Source: Solidesulfovibrio alcoholivorans DSM 5433
Lineage (GTDB): Bacteria; Desulfobacterota; Desulfovibrionia; Desulfovibrionales; Desulfovibrionaceae
Length of the DNA stretch: 64,000 nt
Assembly (NCBI RefSeq): GCF_000702665.1
Contig: NZ_JNJA01000004.1
Coordinates: 310,001-374,000 of the forward strand
Direction: 5' to 3'
Under the pieces are notes generated by a model. It was given only the letters and a program-made list of their open reading frames with translations. It searched no databases and was not told where the DNA came from. Below are positions 24,689-34,166 of the stretch, in pieces (position 1 is the first letter of the stretch; each line of letters starts with the position of its first letter). Both the position numbers and the translations under genes were made by a program.

Positions 24689-25564
24689 ATGCACACCGAA
24701 ACGGACGACACCGTCGATCAGGCTTCTCCTTCCTTCTGGCCGCCGGCCATGGAGCGGGGGAGGGTCGCCGACGCCGCCTTCGCCAGGGCCTACGGCCGCG
24801 TATCCGATCTGGACCGGGCGCGGATCAAGACGGGTATCGCCGCCGTCTTCGCCGCCTGCGGCGGCCCCATGCCGCGCCTGCGCCGCAGCGAAGCGGCCCT
24901 CGGCCACGACCTCGTCCTGACCCGCTCGGATGCGCCTCTCGATTTTGCCGTTATCGTCTGCGGACCGCGCTTTGCTTCGCCGTCGCGCCTTGTCGCCGCC
25001 GTGCTGCCGGCCCTGTGCGCGGGCGTGCCCGAGGTCGCAGCCGTGCGCGTGGGCGGGGCATGGCCGCAGGAACTGCTGGTCGCCCTGGAGCTTTGCGGCG
25101 TGGAGACAGCCTGCCGCCTGGGGCCGCGCGCCCTGGCCGGCGTGTGGCCGCTGCTTGCCGCAAAAGGCTCCGGCGCGCTCGTGCTCCTCGACGGTGCGCC
25201 GCGGCCGGACCTTGCGGCCTGCCCCGAAATCGCTGTCCACGATGCCGTGACGCGCGGCAGGGCGCTTCTGGCCGACGGTCCGCAGGAGCGCCTCGACCGC
25301 GAAGCCCTGGCCTTTGCCCAGCCGGATCTCGAGCTCGTCGATGCCGCGTCCCTGTCGGACGATGCGTCGGATTCCCTGGCAAAAGGCGCGATTTCGGGGT
25401 ATGACGCCGTCTACGCCGGCAGCGGGGCGGACGCGGCTTTCGCGGAAGCGGCCCCCCTGCGCCTGGCCACCGGCCGGGAGACTTTTTGGCTTTGGCCGCA
25501 GCTGCCGCCCGAGGCCTTCCGGCGCGTGCGCGTCGCCGCCGCGCGCCAGGGCGACGTCGCCTGA
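24689..25564 (+). CDS. Hypothetical protein, weakly histidinol dehydrogenase-like
   Basis: 291 residues, no signal peptide or membrane helix. The middle (about 90-150) has [20 protein letters not shown] and [15 protein letters not shown], an arrangement reminiscent of the nucleotide-binding half of histidinol dehydrogenase (ALDH-like fold), but the catalytic Glu-His pair and zinc ligands are not apparent. It therefore cannot be called HisD. It lies between bamD and the EF-G gene, 31 bases before the latter. Function unknown. Confidence 0.55.
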   Translation: MHTETDDTVDQASPSFWPPAMERGRVADAAFARAYGRVSDLDRARIKTGIAAVFAACGGPMPRLRRSEAALGHDLVLTRSDAPLDFAVIVCGPRFASPSRLVAAVLPALCAGVPEVAAVRVGGAWPQELLVALELCGVETACRLGPRALAGVWPLLAAKGSGALVLLDGAPRPDLAACPEIAVHDAVTRGRALLADGPQERLDREALAFAQPDLELVDAASLSDDASDSLAKGAISGYDAVYAGSGADAAFAEAAPLRLATGRETFWLWPQLPPEAFRRVRVAAARQGDVA

Positions 25565-25595
25565 CCCGATCCGCGACCAAAGCCACGGAGCGTTT

Positions 25596-27647
25596 ATGAG
25601 CGCCAAGAAAGGGGCCGGCAAAAGCAGGCCCCAGAGCCTCCGCAATATCGGCATCATCGCCCACATCGACGCCGGCAAGACCACGCTGACCGAGCGTATC
25701 CTCTATTACACCGGCCGCATCCACCGCATGGGTGAAGTGCACGACGGCACGGCCACCATGGATTTCATGCCCGAGGAGCAGGAGCGCGGCATCACCATCA
25801 CCTCGGCCTGCACCACGTGCGTCTGGAAAGACCACCCCGTCAACATCATCGACACCCCCGGCCACGTGGACTTCACCATCGAGGTCGAGCGGTCGCTGCG
25901 CGTGCTGGACGGTGTCGTCGGCGTCTTTTGCGCCGTGGCCGGTGTCGAGCCCCAGTCCGAGACAGTCTGGCGGCAGTCCGTGACGTACGGGGTGCCCAAG
26001 CTCGCCTGCGTCAACAAGCTCGACCGCCTGGGCGCGGATTTCGAAGGGACGCTCGCCGCCATGCGCGACAAACTCGGCGCGAACCCCGTGCCCGTGACCA
26101 TTCCCGTGGGCCAGGGCGCGGATTTCACCGCCGTCATCGACCTCATCGCCATGGAGCGGCTGGATTTCAACGAGGCGACCCAGGGCGAGGAGATAACGCG
26201 CCGCGCGCTGACCGACGACGAAGCCGCCCAGGCCGCGCCTTGGCGTGAAAAACTCGTGGAAACGGCCTGCGAATTCGACGAGGCGCTCATGGAAGCCTAT
26301 CTCGGCGGCGGGGATATCGAGACGGCCCGGTTGGTCGCCGGGCTGCGCGCCGCCACCCTGGGCCATGCCGCCGTGCCGGTCTATGCCGCCTCGGCGCTCA
26401 AAAATATCGGCGTGCAACCGTTGCTCGACGGCGTGCTGGCCTTCCTGCCGAGCCCGCTCGATCGGGGCGCGGTGGTGGGGCTCGACCCCAAAACGAAAGA
26501 GGAAAAGCGCTTCGAGCCCGACCCCGCCGCGCCCCTTGCCGCCCTGGCCTTCAAGGTCAGCATGGAGACCGGGCGCAAACAGGTTTTCGTGCGCGTCTAT
26601 TCCGGCCGCCTGGAGGCCGGCAAGGACGTCTACAACGCCACGCGCGACGCCGCGGAGCGCCCGGCAAGGCTTTTCCGCCTGCACGCCGGACACCGTGAAA
26701 AGGCCGAAATCGCCGGCCCGGGCGAGATCGTTGCCGTTTCGGGCCTGCGCTACGCGGTCACGGGCGACACCCTGTGCGAGAAGGCCGACCCCATCGTGCT
26801 CGAGGCCATCGCCGCGTACAAGCCGGTCATCAGTTTGGCGCTCGAGCCGCGAAACGCCGAGGAATCGGACAAGCTCAAGGATGTCCTGGACAAGCTGCTC
26901 CAGGAAGACCCCACCCTGACCCTGGTCCACGACGCCGACACCGACCAGATGATCCTTTCCGGCATGGGCGAGCTGCACCTCGACGTCGTCCTCGAACGGG
27001 TGCGCCGCGAATATGGCGTGTCACCGCGCGCGGGCAAGCCGCAGGTGGTCTACCAGGAGACGGTCACGGCCGAGACGGCCGGGGAGGGCGAGTTCGACCG
27101 CGAGCTCGGCGACCGCGTCCACCACGGCAAGGTCTCGCTCACCGTCGCGCCGCTGCCCCGCGAGACCGGGCGCGACATCGCCTTCGCCGTGGACAGCGCC
27201 CAGTACCCGAGCTCCTGGCTCGAGGCCATTGCCGAAGGCCTGGCGGACGGCCTGCAAAGCGGCCCGGTCAAGGGCTACCCGGTGCAGGACGTGCGCGTGC
27301 GCGTGACCGGGATTTTCCCGGTCGAAGGCAAGACCTCGGCCGTGGGCTGCCGCATGGCGGCGTCGCTTGCGCTCAAAAACGCCCTGGCCGCCGCCAGGCC
27401 AGCCTTGCTCGAGCCGATCATGGAACTCGAAATCGGCGTGCCCGACGCCTTTGTCGGCGACGTGGCCGGTCTTTTGGGCGCGAAAGGGGCCAAGATCGAG
27501 AACATGACCGACCGGGGCGGGCACAAAAGCGTCACGGCGCTTGCGCCGCTGCGCCAGATGTTCGGTTTTTCCACGGACCTGCGCTCGGCCACCCAGGGCC
27601 GCGCCGGGCTCACCATGCGTTTTTCCAAATTCGACCTGTTGCAGTAG
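25596..27647 (+). CDS. Elongation factor G (probable second, FusA2-type copy)
   Basis: 683 residues with the five EF-G domains. G motifs: [19 protein letters not shown] (G1), RGITITSA (G2), DTPGHVDF (G3), VNKLDR (G4, canonical is NKMDR) and a late ASALKN (G5). Domain IV and V are complete ([29 protein letters not shown]). Catalyses GTP-dependent translocation or assists ribosome recycling. The canonical fusA sits with rpsL-rpsG-tuf in most bacteria; here neighbours are unrelated, which suggests a paralogue, but this cannot be proven without the genome. Confidence 0.9.
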   Translation: MSAKKGAGKSRPQSLRNIGIIAHIDAGKTTLTERILYYTGRIHRMGEVHDGTATMDFMPEEQERGITITSACTTCVWKDHPVNIIDTPGHVDFTIEVERSLRVLDGVVGVFCAVAGVEPQSETVWRQSVTYGVPKLACVNKLDRLGADFEGTLAAMRDKLGANPVPVTIPVGQGADFTAVIDLIAMERLDFNEATQGEEITRRALTDDEAAQAAPWREKLVETACEFDEALMEAYLGGGDIETARLVAGLRAATLGHAAVPVYAASALKNIGVQPLLDGVLAFLPSPLDRGAVVGLDPKTKEEKRFEPDPAAPLAALAFKVSMETGRKQVFVRVYSGRLEAGKDVYNATRDAAERPARLFRLHAGHREKAEIAGPGEIVAVSGLRYAVTGDTLCEKADPIVLEAIAAYKPVISLALEPRNAEESDKLKDVLDKLLQEDPTLTLVHDADTDQMILSGMGELHLDVVLERVRREYGVSPRAGKPQVVYQETVTAETAGEGEFDRELGDRVHHGKVSLTVAPLPRETGRDIAFAVDSAQYPSSWLEAIAEGLADGLQSGPVKGYPVQDVRVRVTGIFPVEGKTSAVGCRMAASLALKNALAAARPALLEPIMELEIGVPDAFVGDVAGLLGAKGAKIENMTDRGGHKSVTALAPLRQMFGFSTDLRSATQGRAGLTMRFSKFDLLQ

Positions 27648-27664
27648 CTCCGACACCACCGCCC

Positions 27665-28726
27665 ATGTCCACCCGCACTCTGGTTTCTCCGGATATTTCC
27701 AGGCGTTTCGACGTGCTGCGCACGCTTCTCGTCATCTTTGTCGTCGGCGTCCATGCCGAGAAGGGCCTGCAGGCCTACTACAAGGAGATTCCCGATGCCT
27801 TGCGCGCCGTGCTCATCGTCGTCAACCACAACATCTTCCGCTTGTGCGTGCCGGTCTTTTTCTTCATCTCCGGCTACCTGTTCTACCTCACCTACAAGCC
27901 GACCCTGGACGCCTACCGCAAGATGGTGCTCAAGAAAACGCGCACCATCCTTTTTCCGTATCTGCTTTTCAACGCCATCACCATCGCGCTCATCCTCATT
28001 TTCAACAAAGCCCCCTACATGGGCGACATCAACGGCCTGCGCGCGGAAGGCATCCTCAAGTACCTCCTTGGCGTCTACCGCTTTCCGGCCGTCTATCCAC
28101 TATGGTTCCTGCGCGACCTCTGGGTCTATTTCCTGCTCGCACCGGTGTTTTTCTTCGTGATCGAGGAGATCCCGCGGCTCGGCGTCCTGCTCTTCTGGGC
28201 CGTGTGGATGTTCGTGCCCCAACAGGGGCTGGCGGTGGAACTGAGCGGCGCATTCTTTTTTTACACGGGTGGCATGCTCGCCCGCACCGGGGTCGACCTC
28301 GACGCGGCACGGCGCTATACGTGGCTCGGCCTGCTGCTCGGCCTTGCCGCCCTTGCCGCGGTCAGCTGGGTGGAGTACTTCAAGGGCTATCCGCCATATT
28401 ACCATATGTTCTACCGCCACGACATGATCTTCGGCACGCTCGCCCTGTGGCTGCTCACCGGCTATCCCTGGCTTGGCCGGTCCAAATTCCTGCTCGAACT
28501 GTCCGGGGTCTCGTTTTTCGTGTACCTCACCCATGAGCCGGTGCTCTCCTACCTCATCTACGGGACCCGCTATATCTTCCACCCCACGTCCGGGACCTGG
28601 GTCGGCATCGGCTACATGGCGCTGCTCATGGGGGTGACTTTCGCCTTGTGCACGGGCCTGGGGCTGCTCCTTGCGCGCTATGCCCCAGCCGTTTACGCCG
28701 TGGCCACGGGGGCGCGCCGGCGATGA
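27665..28726 (+). CDS. Acyltransferase 3 family membrane protein
   Basis: 353 residues, about ten transmembrane helices. Opens with RRFDVLRTLLVIFVVGVHAEK (the RxxDxLRxxxxxxVxxxH pattern with catalytic-type His) and contains RLCVPVFFFISGYLFY, typical of PF01757. Members O-acetylate or acylate exported polysaccharides, lipids or peptidoglycan at the inner membrane. The substrate is unknown; no polysaccharide locus is adjacent. Its stop overlaps the rsmD start (ATGA). Confidence 0.87.
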   Translation: MSTRTLVSPDISRRFDVLRTLLVIFVVGVHAEKGLQAYYKEIPDALRAVLIVVNHNIFRLCVPVFFFISGYLFYLTYKPTLDAYRKMVLKKTRTILFPYLLFNAITIALILIFNKAPYMGDINGLRAEGILKYLLGVYRFPAVYPLWFLRDLWVYFLLAPVFFFVIEEIPRLGVLLFWAVWMFVPQQGLAVELSGAFFFYTGGMLARTGVDLDAARRYTWLGLLLGLAALAAVSWVEYFKGYPPYYHMFYRHDMIFGTLALWLLTGYPWLGRSKFLLELSGVSFFVYLTHEPVLSYLIYGTRYIFHPTSGTWVGIGYMALLMGVTFALCTGLGLLLARYAPAVYAVATGARRR

Positions 28727-29334
28727 GCATGCGCGTCATCGCCGGCCGTTTCGGCGGCCGGCGCATCAAGGTCATGGAAGCGGTCGGGCTGCGCCCGGCC
28801 ACGGGCCGCGTGCGCGAGGCTCTTTTCTCCATGCTGGCCGCGAGGCAGGCTCTTGCTCCGGGCGCGCGCGTGCTCGACCTCTTTGCGGGCGCGGGCAGCG
28901 TCGGCATCGAGGCCCTTTCGCGCGGGGCCGGGGAATGCGTTTTCGTGGAAAAAAATCCCGCCGTCGCGAAGATGCTGCGGGAAAACCTGCGCGCGCTCGG
29001 GCTTTCGCCGGCCGAGGCCAAGGTGGTCGAGGCCGATGTGGCGAAAGCGTTGCCGCGCCTTGGCGGCGGGGGGCCGTTCGACCTCATCGCCGTGGACCCG
29101 CCGTACGGCTTCGGGCTTCTGCCGCCGACGCTCGCCGGCGTCGTCGCGACCGGGCTCCTTGCGCCCGGCGGCGTGCTCGCGGCGGAAATCGAAGCCGCTG
29201 CCGCATTCGACCCGGCCGATGCGCCGGACGCCCTCGCCGTGGTCACCGACCGCGCCTATGGGCAAACGAGGATCATCCTATGGACGCCATGCGAAACTGC
29301 GTCGCCGTCTACCCCGGCACCTTCGACCCCCTGA
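28723..29334 (+). CDS. rsmD: 16S rRNA (guanine(966)-N(2))-methyltransferase
   Basis: 203 residues. MRVIAGRFGGRRIKV and GLRPATGRVREALFSML at the N-terminus, SAM motif I LDLFAGAGSVGIEALSRGA, and catalytic DPPYGF (about residue 124). Methylates G966 of 16S rRNA in the small subunit. It overlaps the acyltransferase stop by four bases and extends 55 bases into coaD; the Ser/Pro/Thr tail in the overlap (SPSTPAPSTP) is not conserved in the family. The rsmD-coaD pair is widespread in bacteria. Confidence 0.93.
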   Translation: MSMRVIAGRFGGRRIKVMEAVGLRPATGRVREALFSMLAARQALAPGARVLDLFAGAGSVGIEALSRGAGECVFVEKNPAVAKMLRENLRALGLSPAEAKVVEADVAKALPRLGGGGPFDLIAVDPPYGFGLLPPTLAGVVATGLLAPGGVLAAEIEAAAAFDPADAPDALAVVTDRAYGQTRIILWTPCETASPSTPAPSTP

Positions 29335-29795
29335 CCAACGGCCACGTCTCCTTGGTGCGCCGGGCGGCCAAGGTGTTCGGCTCGGTCATCGTGGCCGTGG
29401 CCGGGGATTCCCACAAGACGCCCCTTTTCAGCCTCGACGAACGGGTCGCCATCGCCGAGGACGTCTTCGAGCATGACGAGAGCGTCATGGTGGAGGGATT
29501 TCAGGGTTTGCTCGTCAACTACGTCAAGCACCGCCGCGCCAACGTCATCCTGCGCGGCATGCGCGCCGTCTCCGACTTCGAATTCGAATTCCAGATGGCG
29601 CTCATGAACCGCAAGCTCGACCGCAGCATCGAGACGGTATTCATCATGACCGACTACCAGTGGCTCTACATCAGTTCCACCATCGTCAAGGAAGTGGCCA
29701 AGCACGGCGGCGAGATCCGCGGCATGGTCCCGGAGCTGGTCCGCGAGCGTGTGCTCGAGAAATTCGGCCTCGCCGGAGCGGACAAGGGCGCGTGA
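29280..29795 (+). CDS. coaD: Phosphopantetheine adenylyltransferase
   Basis: 171 residues, standard length. Nucleotidyltransferase motif VYPGTFDPLTNGHVSLVRRA (HxGH-type is TNGH), ILRGMRAVSDFEFEFQMALMNR and YISSTIVKEVAKHGG identify CoaD. It catalyses the penultimate step of coenzyme A synthesis in the cytoplasm. Start at 29280 has GAGG eight bases upstream; the in-frame ATG at 29289 is an alternative that would shorten the protein by three residues. Confidence 0.95.
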   Translation: MDAMRNCVAVYPGTFDPLTNGHVSLVRRAAKVFGSVIVAVAGDSHKTPLFSLDERVAIAEDVFEHDESVMVEGFQGLLVNYVKHRRANVILRGMRAVSDFEFEFQMALMNRKLDRSIETVFIMTDYQWLYISSTIVKEVAKHGGEIRGMVPELVRERVLEKFGLAGADKGA

Positions 29796-29797
29796 GC

Positions 29798-30724
29798 ATG
29801 GCCGGCGCAAAGGTCGTGTGCCTGCTCGGGGCCACGGGCACCGGCAAGACCGGGGCGGCCTTGGCCCTGGCCGATGCCTTGGGCGGGGCGGTGGTCAACG
29901 TCGATTCCCGGCAGGTCTATGCGGGCCTGGCCGTGCTGACGGCCCAGCCCACGCCCGGGGAGCAGGTGCGCTGCCCGCATTTCCTCTACGGTGACACGCC
30001 CATCGACTATGTCGTCACGGCCGGAAGCTACGCCAAACGGGCCCGTTTCGTCGTGCAGTCCGTCCTCGAACGCGGCCTGCTGCCGCTTCTGGTCGGCGGC
30101 ACGGGGCTGTATTTCCGTGCCATCCTCGGGGGCCTTGCCCCCATTCCCCAGATCGCGGCGGACATCCGTGAGGTCGTGGCCCGCGACTACGACACCCTGG
30201 GGCCGGAGGCCATGCACGCGCGTCTGGCCGCCGTCGATGCGGACGCCGCCGCCCGCATCGCCCCGGCCGACCGCCAGCGCGTGACCCGGGCGCTCGAAGT
30301 CGAAAAGGCCACGGGGCGCACGCTCACGTGGTGGCATACGCAGCCCGATCCCGACGCGCCCGCCTGGAACGTCTGCAAGATCGGCCTCGAAACCGATCTG
30401 GACGCGCTCACGCCGCGTCTGGCCGCACGCATCGAAGCCATGGTCCGGGATGGGGCGGTGGAAGAGGTGCGCGCCGCGCTGGCGCGCTATCCCATCGATG
30501 CGCCCGGACTTTCCGGTATCGGCGGGCCGGAACTCGTCGCCCATCTGCGCGGCGCGTGCGACCTGGAAGCGGCCAAGGCCGCCTGGCTCACGAGTACGCG
30601 CGCCTATGCCAAGCGTCAATTGACCTGGTTTCGCAAGGAGCCGGGCGTGCGCTGGTTTTCCCCGGACGACGCGGCCGGCATCGTGCGCGCCGTCGCGGCC
30701 TGGCGCGGGGAGGGCGGGGCATGA
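29798..30724 (+). CDS. miaA: tRNA dimethylallyltransferase MiaA
   Basis: 308 residues. P-loop GATGTGKTGAALALAD, then VNVDSRQVYAGLAVLTAQP, VGGTGLYFRAIL and the C-terminal TRAYAKRQLTWFRKEPGVRWF, all diagnostic. Transfers a dimethylallyl group to A37 of UNN-decoding tRNAs. Begins two bases after coaD and overlaps the amidase start by four bases (ATGA). Confidence 0.95.
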   Translation: MAGAKVVCLLGATGTGKTGAALALADALGGAVVNVDSRQVYAGLAVLTAQPTPGEQVRCPHFLYGDTPIDYVVTAGSYAKRARFVVQSVLERGLLPLLVGGTGLYFRAILGGLAPIPQIAADIREVVARDYDTLGPEAMHARLAAVDADAAARIAPADRQRVTRALEVEKATGRTLTWWHTQPDPDAPAWNVCKIGLETDLDALTPRLAARIEAMVRDGAVEEVRAALARYPIDAPGLSGIGGPELVAHLRGACDLEAAKAAWLTSTRAYAKRQLTWFRKEPGVRWFSPDDAAGIVRAVAAWRGEGGA

Positions 30725-31866
30725 ACCGCCGCATGGGCGTTTTCCTCTGTCTGCTCCTGTCTTACAGCCTCGCCTTCGTGACCGTCGCGCGGGCCGAAAG
30801 CGCCGACGAACTGGCCCGCGAGGCCCAGGCCGCCCTGACCGGCGGCGAGACCGATGCGGCCCTGTCGCTGCTCAAGGAAGCTCAGGGCAAGGACCCGCGC
30901 AACGACCGCGTCCAGGCCCTGCTCGGGCGCGCCTGGCTCCAGCGCGGTGACGCGCGCGAGGCGTTTGCGCATTTCACCATGGCCGTGCGCCTCAATCCCG
31001 AGGACACCCTGTCGCGGATCATGGCCGAAACCATCGGCCAGTTCCCGTTGCCCGCCAGGGATGGCAAGTCCGCGGCCGCGCCGCCCGGGCGTTCCCGGGC
31101 GCTTTCCGCCGACGCCAAGGCCGAGCGTGAGGCCCTTTTGGCCAAGGGGCCCCGGGCCGGCCGGGAAGGCGCGTTCCGGGTGTGTATCGACGCCGGGCAC
31201 GGCGGCCTCGATCCCGGCGCGCCCGGGGCCGGGCTTCGCGAGGCGGATGTCAGCCTCGACATCGCCTTGCGCCTGGCCCGGGTGCTCGCCGCCAAGGGCG
31301 ACGGCGTGGCCGTGACCCTCACCCGCACGGCCGACGTGACCCTGCCGGGTTGGGCCCGTGCGGCCCTGGCCGGTTTTTACGACGCGGACCTGTTCGTTTC
31401 CATCCACGCCACACGCGTGCCCGAGTCCGCCGCCGCGGGCTTGGCGTTTTACGCCTTCGCCCGCGAGCCTGCCGACGCCGTGGCCGGCGCGGCCGCGCGC
31501 GTGGAAAACGCGGCCCACGAGAGCCTGGAGATGCAGCCGGGACGCCTGGGCGCGCAGTCCTTTTTCGCTGCCGCCAGCCGGGCCGCCGGCACGCCGCAAG
31601 TCCTTGCGGCCGGGCGTGCGGCCCGGACCATGGCCGCGTCCGTGGCCGCGGGCTCTCCTTTGCCGGTGCGCGGCGCGGGCGCGGGGCCGTTTCGACTCCT
31701 GGACGAAGCCGATGCGCCGGCCGTGTTGGTGGAGGCGGGATTTTTGTCCCATGCGGCCGACGCCGGTGTCCTGGCCGCGCCGGAAAAGCGTCAGGCCCTG
31801 GCCGAGGCGCTGGGTCGGGCCGTGCTGGCGGCTGCGGCGCAACTGCGGGGCGGCGCGGCGCAATGA
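30721..31866 (+). CDS. N-acetylmuramoyl-L-alanine amidase with N-terminal TPR region
   Basis: 381 residues with signal peptide (residues 1-25, ending ARA). A TPR-like region (about 27-100; ALSLLKEAQGKDPRNDRVQALLGRAWLQRGDAREA) precedes an Amidase_3 domain (about 155-375). Zinc-binding and catalytic elements are DAGHGGLDPGAPG, the Glu in LREADVSLDIALRLA, the His in VSIHAT, and the Glu in LVEAGFLSH. It should cleave peptide stems from peptidoglycan in the periplasm. The T in SIHAT and the A in VEAGF deviate from the commoner SIHAN and VETGF. TPR and amidase in one chain is uncommon but known. Confidence 0.88.
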   Translation: MNRRMGVFLCLLLSYSLAFVTVARAESADELAREAQAALTGGETDAALSLLKEAQGKDPRNDRVQALLGRAWLQRGDAREAFAHFTMAVRLNPEDTLSRIMAETIGQFPLPARDGKSAAAPPGRSRALSADAKAEREALLAKGPRAGREGAFRVCIDAGHGGLDPGAPGAGLREADVSLDIALRLARVLAAKGDGVAVTLTRTADVTLPGWARAALAGFYDADLFVSIHATRVPESAAAGLAFYAFAREPADAVAGAAARVENAAHESLEMQPGRLGAQSFFAAASRAAGTPQVLAAGRAARTMAASVAAGSPLPVRGAGAGPFRLLDEADAPAVLVEAGFLSHAADAGVLAAPEKRQALAEALGRAVLAAAAQLRGGAAQ

Positions 31867-31892
31867 CTCTTCCGGGGCGGGAGGCGCGCGAC

Positions 31893-31925
31893 AAAAAAAA
31901 GCCCCGGCGGGACTTCCACCGGGGC
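31893..31925 (-). terminator. Terminator of tatA, possibly bidirectional
   Basis: Arms GCCCCGG (31901-31907) and CCGGGGC (31919-31925); on the minus strand eight T follow. It lies between the convergent amidase and tatA genes. Confidence 0.85.
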
Positions 31926-31948
31926 CTTGCGATCGGGAGGAGGGGGGA

Positions 31949-32143
31949 CTACTGCTTGTCCGGGCCGTCGTCCTTGGGCTTGCCGGGGGTCACGTCGATT
32001 TCGTCGGGCTCGTTGGTGGCCTTCTTGAAGTTCTTGATCGCCTTGCCCATGCCGGCGCCAATCTCGGGAAGCTTGTTCGCTCCGAAAATAATGAGCACAA
32101 TGACCAGAATGATGATAAGCTCGGGGAATCCGATTCCAAACAT
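31949..32143 (-). CDS. tatA: Twin-arginine translocase subunit TatA/E
   Basis: 64 residues. Short N-terminal helix with the [28 protein letters not shown] signature, then an amphipathic helix ([10 protein letters not shown]) and a charged tail, exactly TatA/TatE-like. Forms the pore ring for folded, often cofactor-containing proteins such as periplasmic hydrogenases and formate dehydrogenases. Monocistronic here, with GCGGAGG upstream of the ATG; tatB and tatC are not adjacent. Confidence 0.95.
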   Translation of the reverse strand: MFGIGFPELIIILVIVLIIFGANKLPEIGAGMGKAIKNFKKATNEPDEIDVTPGKPKDDGPDKQ

Positions 32144-32230
32144 GCGCTGCCTCCGCGAGTGGGTTGGTCGAGGCTATACACGCGGCCCCATGGCAGGTCA
32201 AGGAAGGGCGGACGCCATGGAGGAGACGTA

Positions 32231-32605
32231 ATGGCGGCCAGGATTTCCCGGTTGCCGGGGCACGGCTGCCAATTCTACCGCTCCGGCCGCTGCCTGTACG
32301 AGGAGCACCGCAACCCGGGGCTCGACGAAAACTACCGGTGCACCGTGCTGCTGCGCCTGGGCCGGGCGTTCGACGATTTTGCCCTGCGCGCCGAGAACCT
32401 GGGCATGACCGAGGAACAGGCCGGACTGGCCTGGAAGGCCCGGTTTCCGGCGGCCCTGGCCCGGGAAGGCTCTTGTCGGATGCGTCCGCCCGGTGATACG
32501 ACGTCGTTCCCGGATTGCGCGAACGCCACCGGGGATCTCTGCCTGCTGGCCCTGCCCCTCTGCGCCGGCGTCTGTCCGCGTTTCGCACGGCGACAGGATA
32601 CGTAA
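32231..32605 (+). CDS. Cysteine-rich hypothetical protein
   Basis: 124 residues with eight cysteines (13, 21, 37, 82, 96, 104, 111, 115), some in a spacing that could bind zinc or an Fe-S cluster. No signal peptide. GGAGGAGA precedes the ATG. It heads a group with the next hypothetical gene and the HAD hydrolase, all in the same direction with short gaps. The family is not recognised. Confidence 0.65.
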   Translation: MAARISRLPGHGCQFYRSGRCLYEEHRNPGLDENYRCTVLLRLGRAFDDFALRAENLGMTEEQAGLAWKARFPAALAREGSCRMRPPGDTTSFPDCANATGDLCLLALPLCAGVCPRFARRQDT

Positions 32606-32632
32606 CGACACAACGCCAAGGACGGTTTCTCC

Positions 32633-33448
32633 ATGAGCGGTCTGCTGTTTTTCCCGCATCTGCATCCGGCCCTGGCCGGCGACGATTTGCCGGCCGGCGT
32701 GCGCCTGCTCGACCCGGGGCTTGGCCCCGAGGCTGCGGCGTCGCGGCTGCGGCCGGACGTCCTGCCCCTTGGTGGCGAGGAGCTTGCGGCCTTTTTGCGC
32801 GAATTCGACCGGCTGCGCCGTGAAGTGAGAAATCCCAAGGACCTCGCCCTGCTCGGCGGCACGGCCGACGGCCACTTTTTCGCCGAAACCTCCTTTGCCG
32901 CGCGCGAGGAACTCGAGGACGCCCTCGATCCCTCCCGCGTGGCCGCCCGCCGGGCCAGGGCGGCCCAGCTCTCCCTGTGCCTGGCCTACATGGTCGAGGA
33001 GAGCCTGGGAGAACTCGTCGGAGCAGGGGAGCTCGACGCGCGCTTCCGCAAAGCCATGGCCGAAAGCCTGGGCCTGGAGGCGGACGACGCCGCCGAGGAA
33101 CTCGCCCACGTCCTGGACGAGGCCGGCGCGCTGCCGCCGCCCGCTGCCCTGGCCGCGGAATTCGCCCCGTCCTGGCGCAGGACCCTGCCTGCGTTCTGGG
33201 CCGTGGCCCCGGCCGGAGCCGGGCTTTTCGTCGCCGACGCCGACATCGCCGACACCTGGCGCGACGCCGGTATCCTTTTCGCCCCGGCAAGCGAGGCCGA
33301 CCTTGCCGTCTGGTTCCCGGACGGCGCGCCGGACGCCGCGTTCGAAGCGGCCCGGGAGACCGGCTGGCGGCTGCTCGGCCGGACCCGTCCCGATCCCGAA
33401 GCCCCCTGGCTCGACGCCCCGCGCGCGGTCGTCGTGGCCAAACCCTAA
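32633..33448 (+). CDS. Hypothetical cytoplasmic protein
   Basis: 271 residues, Ala/Leu/Glu-rich, without signal peptide or membrane segment. The middle (about 75-165) is predicted all-helical (FAAREELEDALDPSRVAARR and AAQLSLCLAYMVEESLGELV), the last third alternates strands and helices and ends in RAVVVAKP. Nothing links it to a known family. It is nine bases upstream of the HAD hydrolase gene and likely co-translated with it. Confidence 0.65.
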   Translation: MSGLLFFPHLHPALAGDDLPAGVRLLDPGLGPEAAASRLRPDVLPLGGEELAAFLREFDRLRREVRNPKDLALLGGTADGHFFAETSFAAREELEDALDPSRVAARRARAAQLSLCLAYMVEESLGELVGAGELDARFRKAMAESLGLEADDAAEELAHVLDEAGALPPPAALAAEFAPSWRRTLPAFWAVAPAGAGLFVADADIADTWRDAGILFAPASEADLAVWFPDGAPDAAFEAARETGWRLLGRTRPDPEAPWLDAPRAVVVAKP

Positions 33449-33457
33449 GGAGCCTCC

Positions 33458-34159
33458 GTGTACGTTTGCAATCCCGCGTCTCCGCCGGACTTCCTGTTCC
33501 GGCTCAAGGGCGTCGTCTTCGACTGCGACGGCGTGCTGGTCGATTCTCGCGATGCCAACCGCATGTACTACAACCTCATCCGCGAAGGGATCGGCATGCT
33601 GCCCATCACGCCGGAGGAGGAAGACTACGTACATATGCATTCGGTAAACGAATGCCTGGCGCGTATCATTCCGTCTGAGCGCATGGAAGAGGCCCAGGAA
33701 GTGCGACGCAACCTCAATTATGCCGATATTTACCCCTACATTTACATTGAGGACGGCCTGACGGACGTACTGGACGCGTTTGCGGCGCGGGGCGTGCGCC
33801 TGGCCGTGCACACCAACCGCACCAACACCGTGGACAAGCTGCTTGCGCACCTGGAAATCGACCAGTATTTCCACCCGGTGATCAGCGCCGGCAGCCTCAA
33901 GCGGCCCAAGCCCGATCCCGAGGGCGTGCGCATCATCCTGTCCGATTGGGACCTGCCCCAGGACGCGGTGGCCTACATCGGTGATTCGGCCCTGGACGAA
34001 CGCACGGCCCGTGCCGCCGGCGTCGGTTTCTGGGCCTACAAGAACCCCGGTCTCGCGGCCGCCATGTACGTCCCGGATTTCCCCACACTGCTCGCCTGTC
34101 TGGACGGCTTGCCCGCCGGCGCGGCCAAGGATTGCCAGACGGGAAACTCTTCGTTATAA
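33458..34159 (+). CDS. HAD-superfamily hydrolase (phosphoglycolate phosphatase-like)
   Basis: 233 residues from a GTG start with TAAGGAG upstream. HAD motifs: I, FDCDGVLVDSR with nucleophile Asp; II, VHTNRTN; III, Lys in SLKRPKPDPEG; IV, YIGDSALDE. The cap is the C1 helical type. Likely a cytoplasmic phosphatase acting on a small phosphometabolite; the substrate is not predictable. The 3' end contains a strong promoter for the downstream RNA (34132-34160), whose -10 overlaps the stop codon. Confidence 0.88.
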   Translation: MYVCNPASPPDFLFRLKGVVFDCDGVLVDSRDANRMYYNLIREGIGMLPITPEEEDYVHMHSVNECLARIIPSERMEEAQEVRRNLNYADIYPYIYIEDGLTDVLDAFAARGVRLAVHTNRTNTVDKLLAHLEIDQYFHPVISAGSLKRPKPDPEGVRIILSDWDLPQDAVAYIGDSALDERTARAAGVGFWAYKNPGLAAAMYVPDFPTLLACLDGLPAGAAKDCQTGNSSL

Positions 34160-34160
34160 T
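34132..34160 (+). promoter_or_regulatory. Strong sigma-70 promoter at the end of the HAD gene
   Basis: TTGCCA (34132-34137) and a perfect TATAAT (34155-34160) with exactly 17 bases between. This is the best sigma-70 match in the window, and it points into a 225-base region without a protein gene. Confidence 0.75.
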
Positions 34161-34166
34161 TCAAGT

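Noticed and set aside
24951..26978. A 675-residue minus-strand frame opposite the EF-G gene
   Set aside because: Antisense shadow; its translation has no family motif and EF-G is intact on the plus strand.
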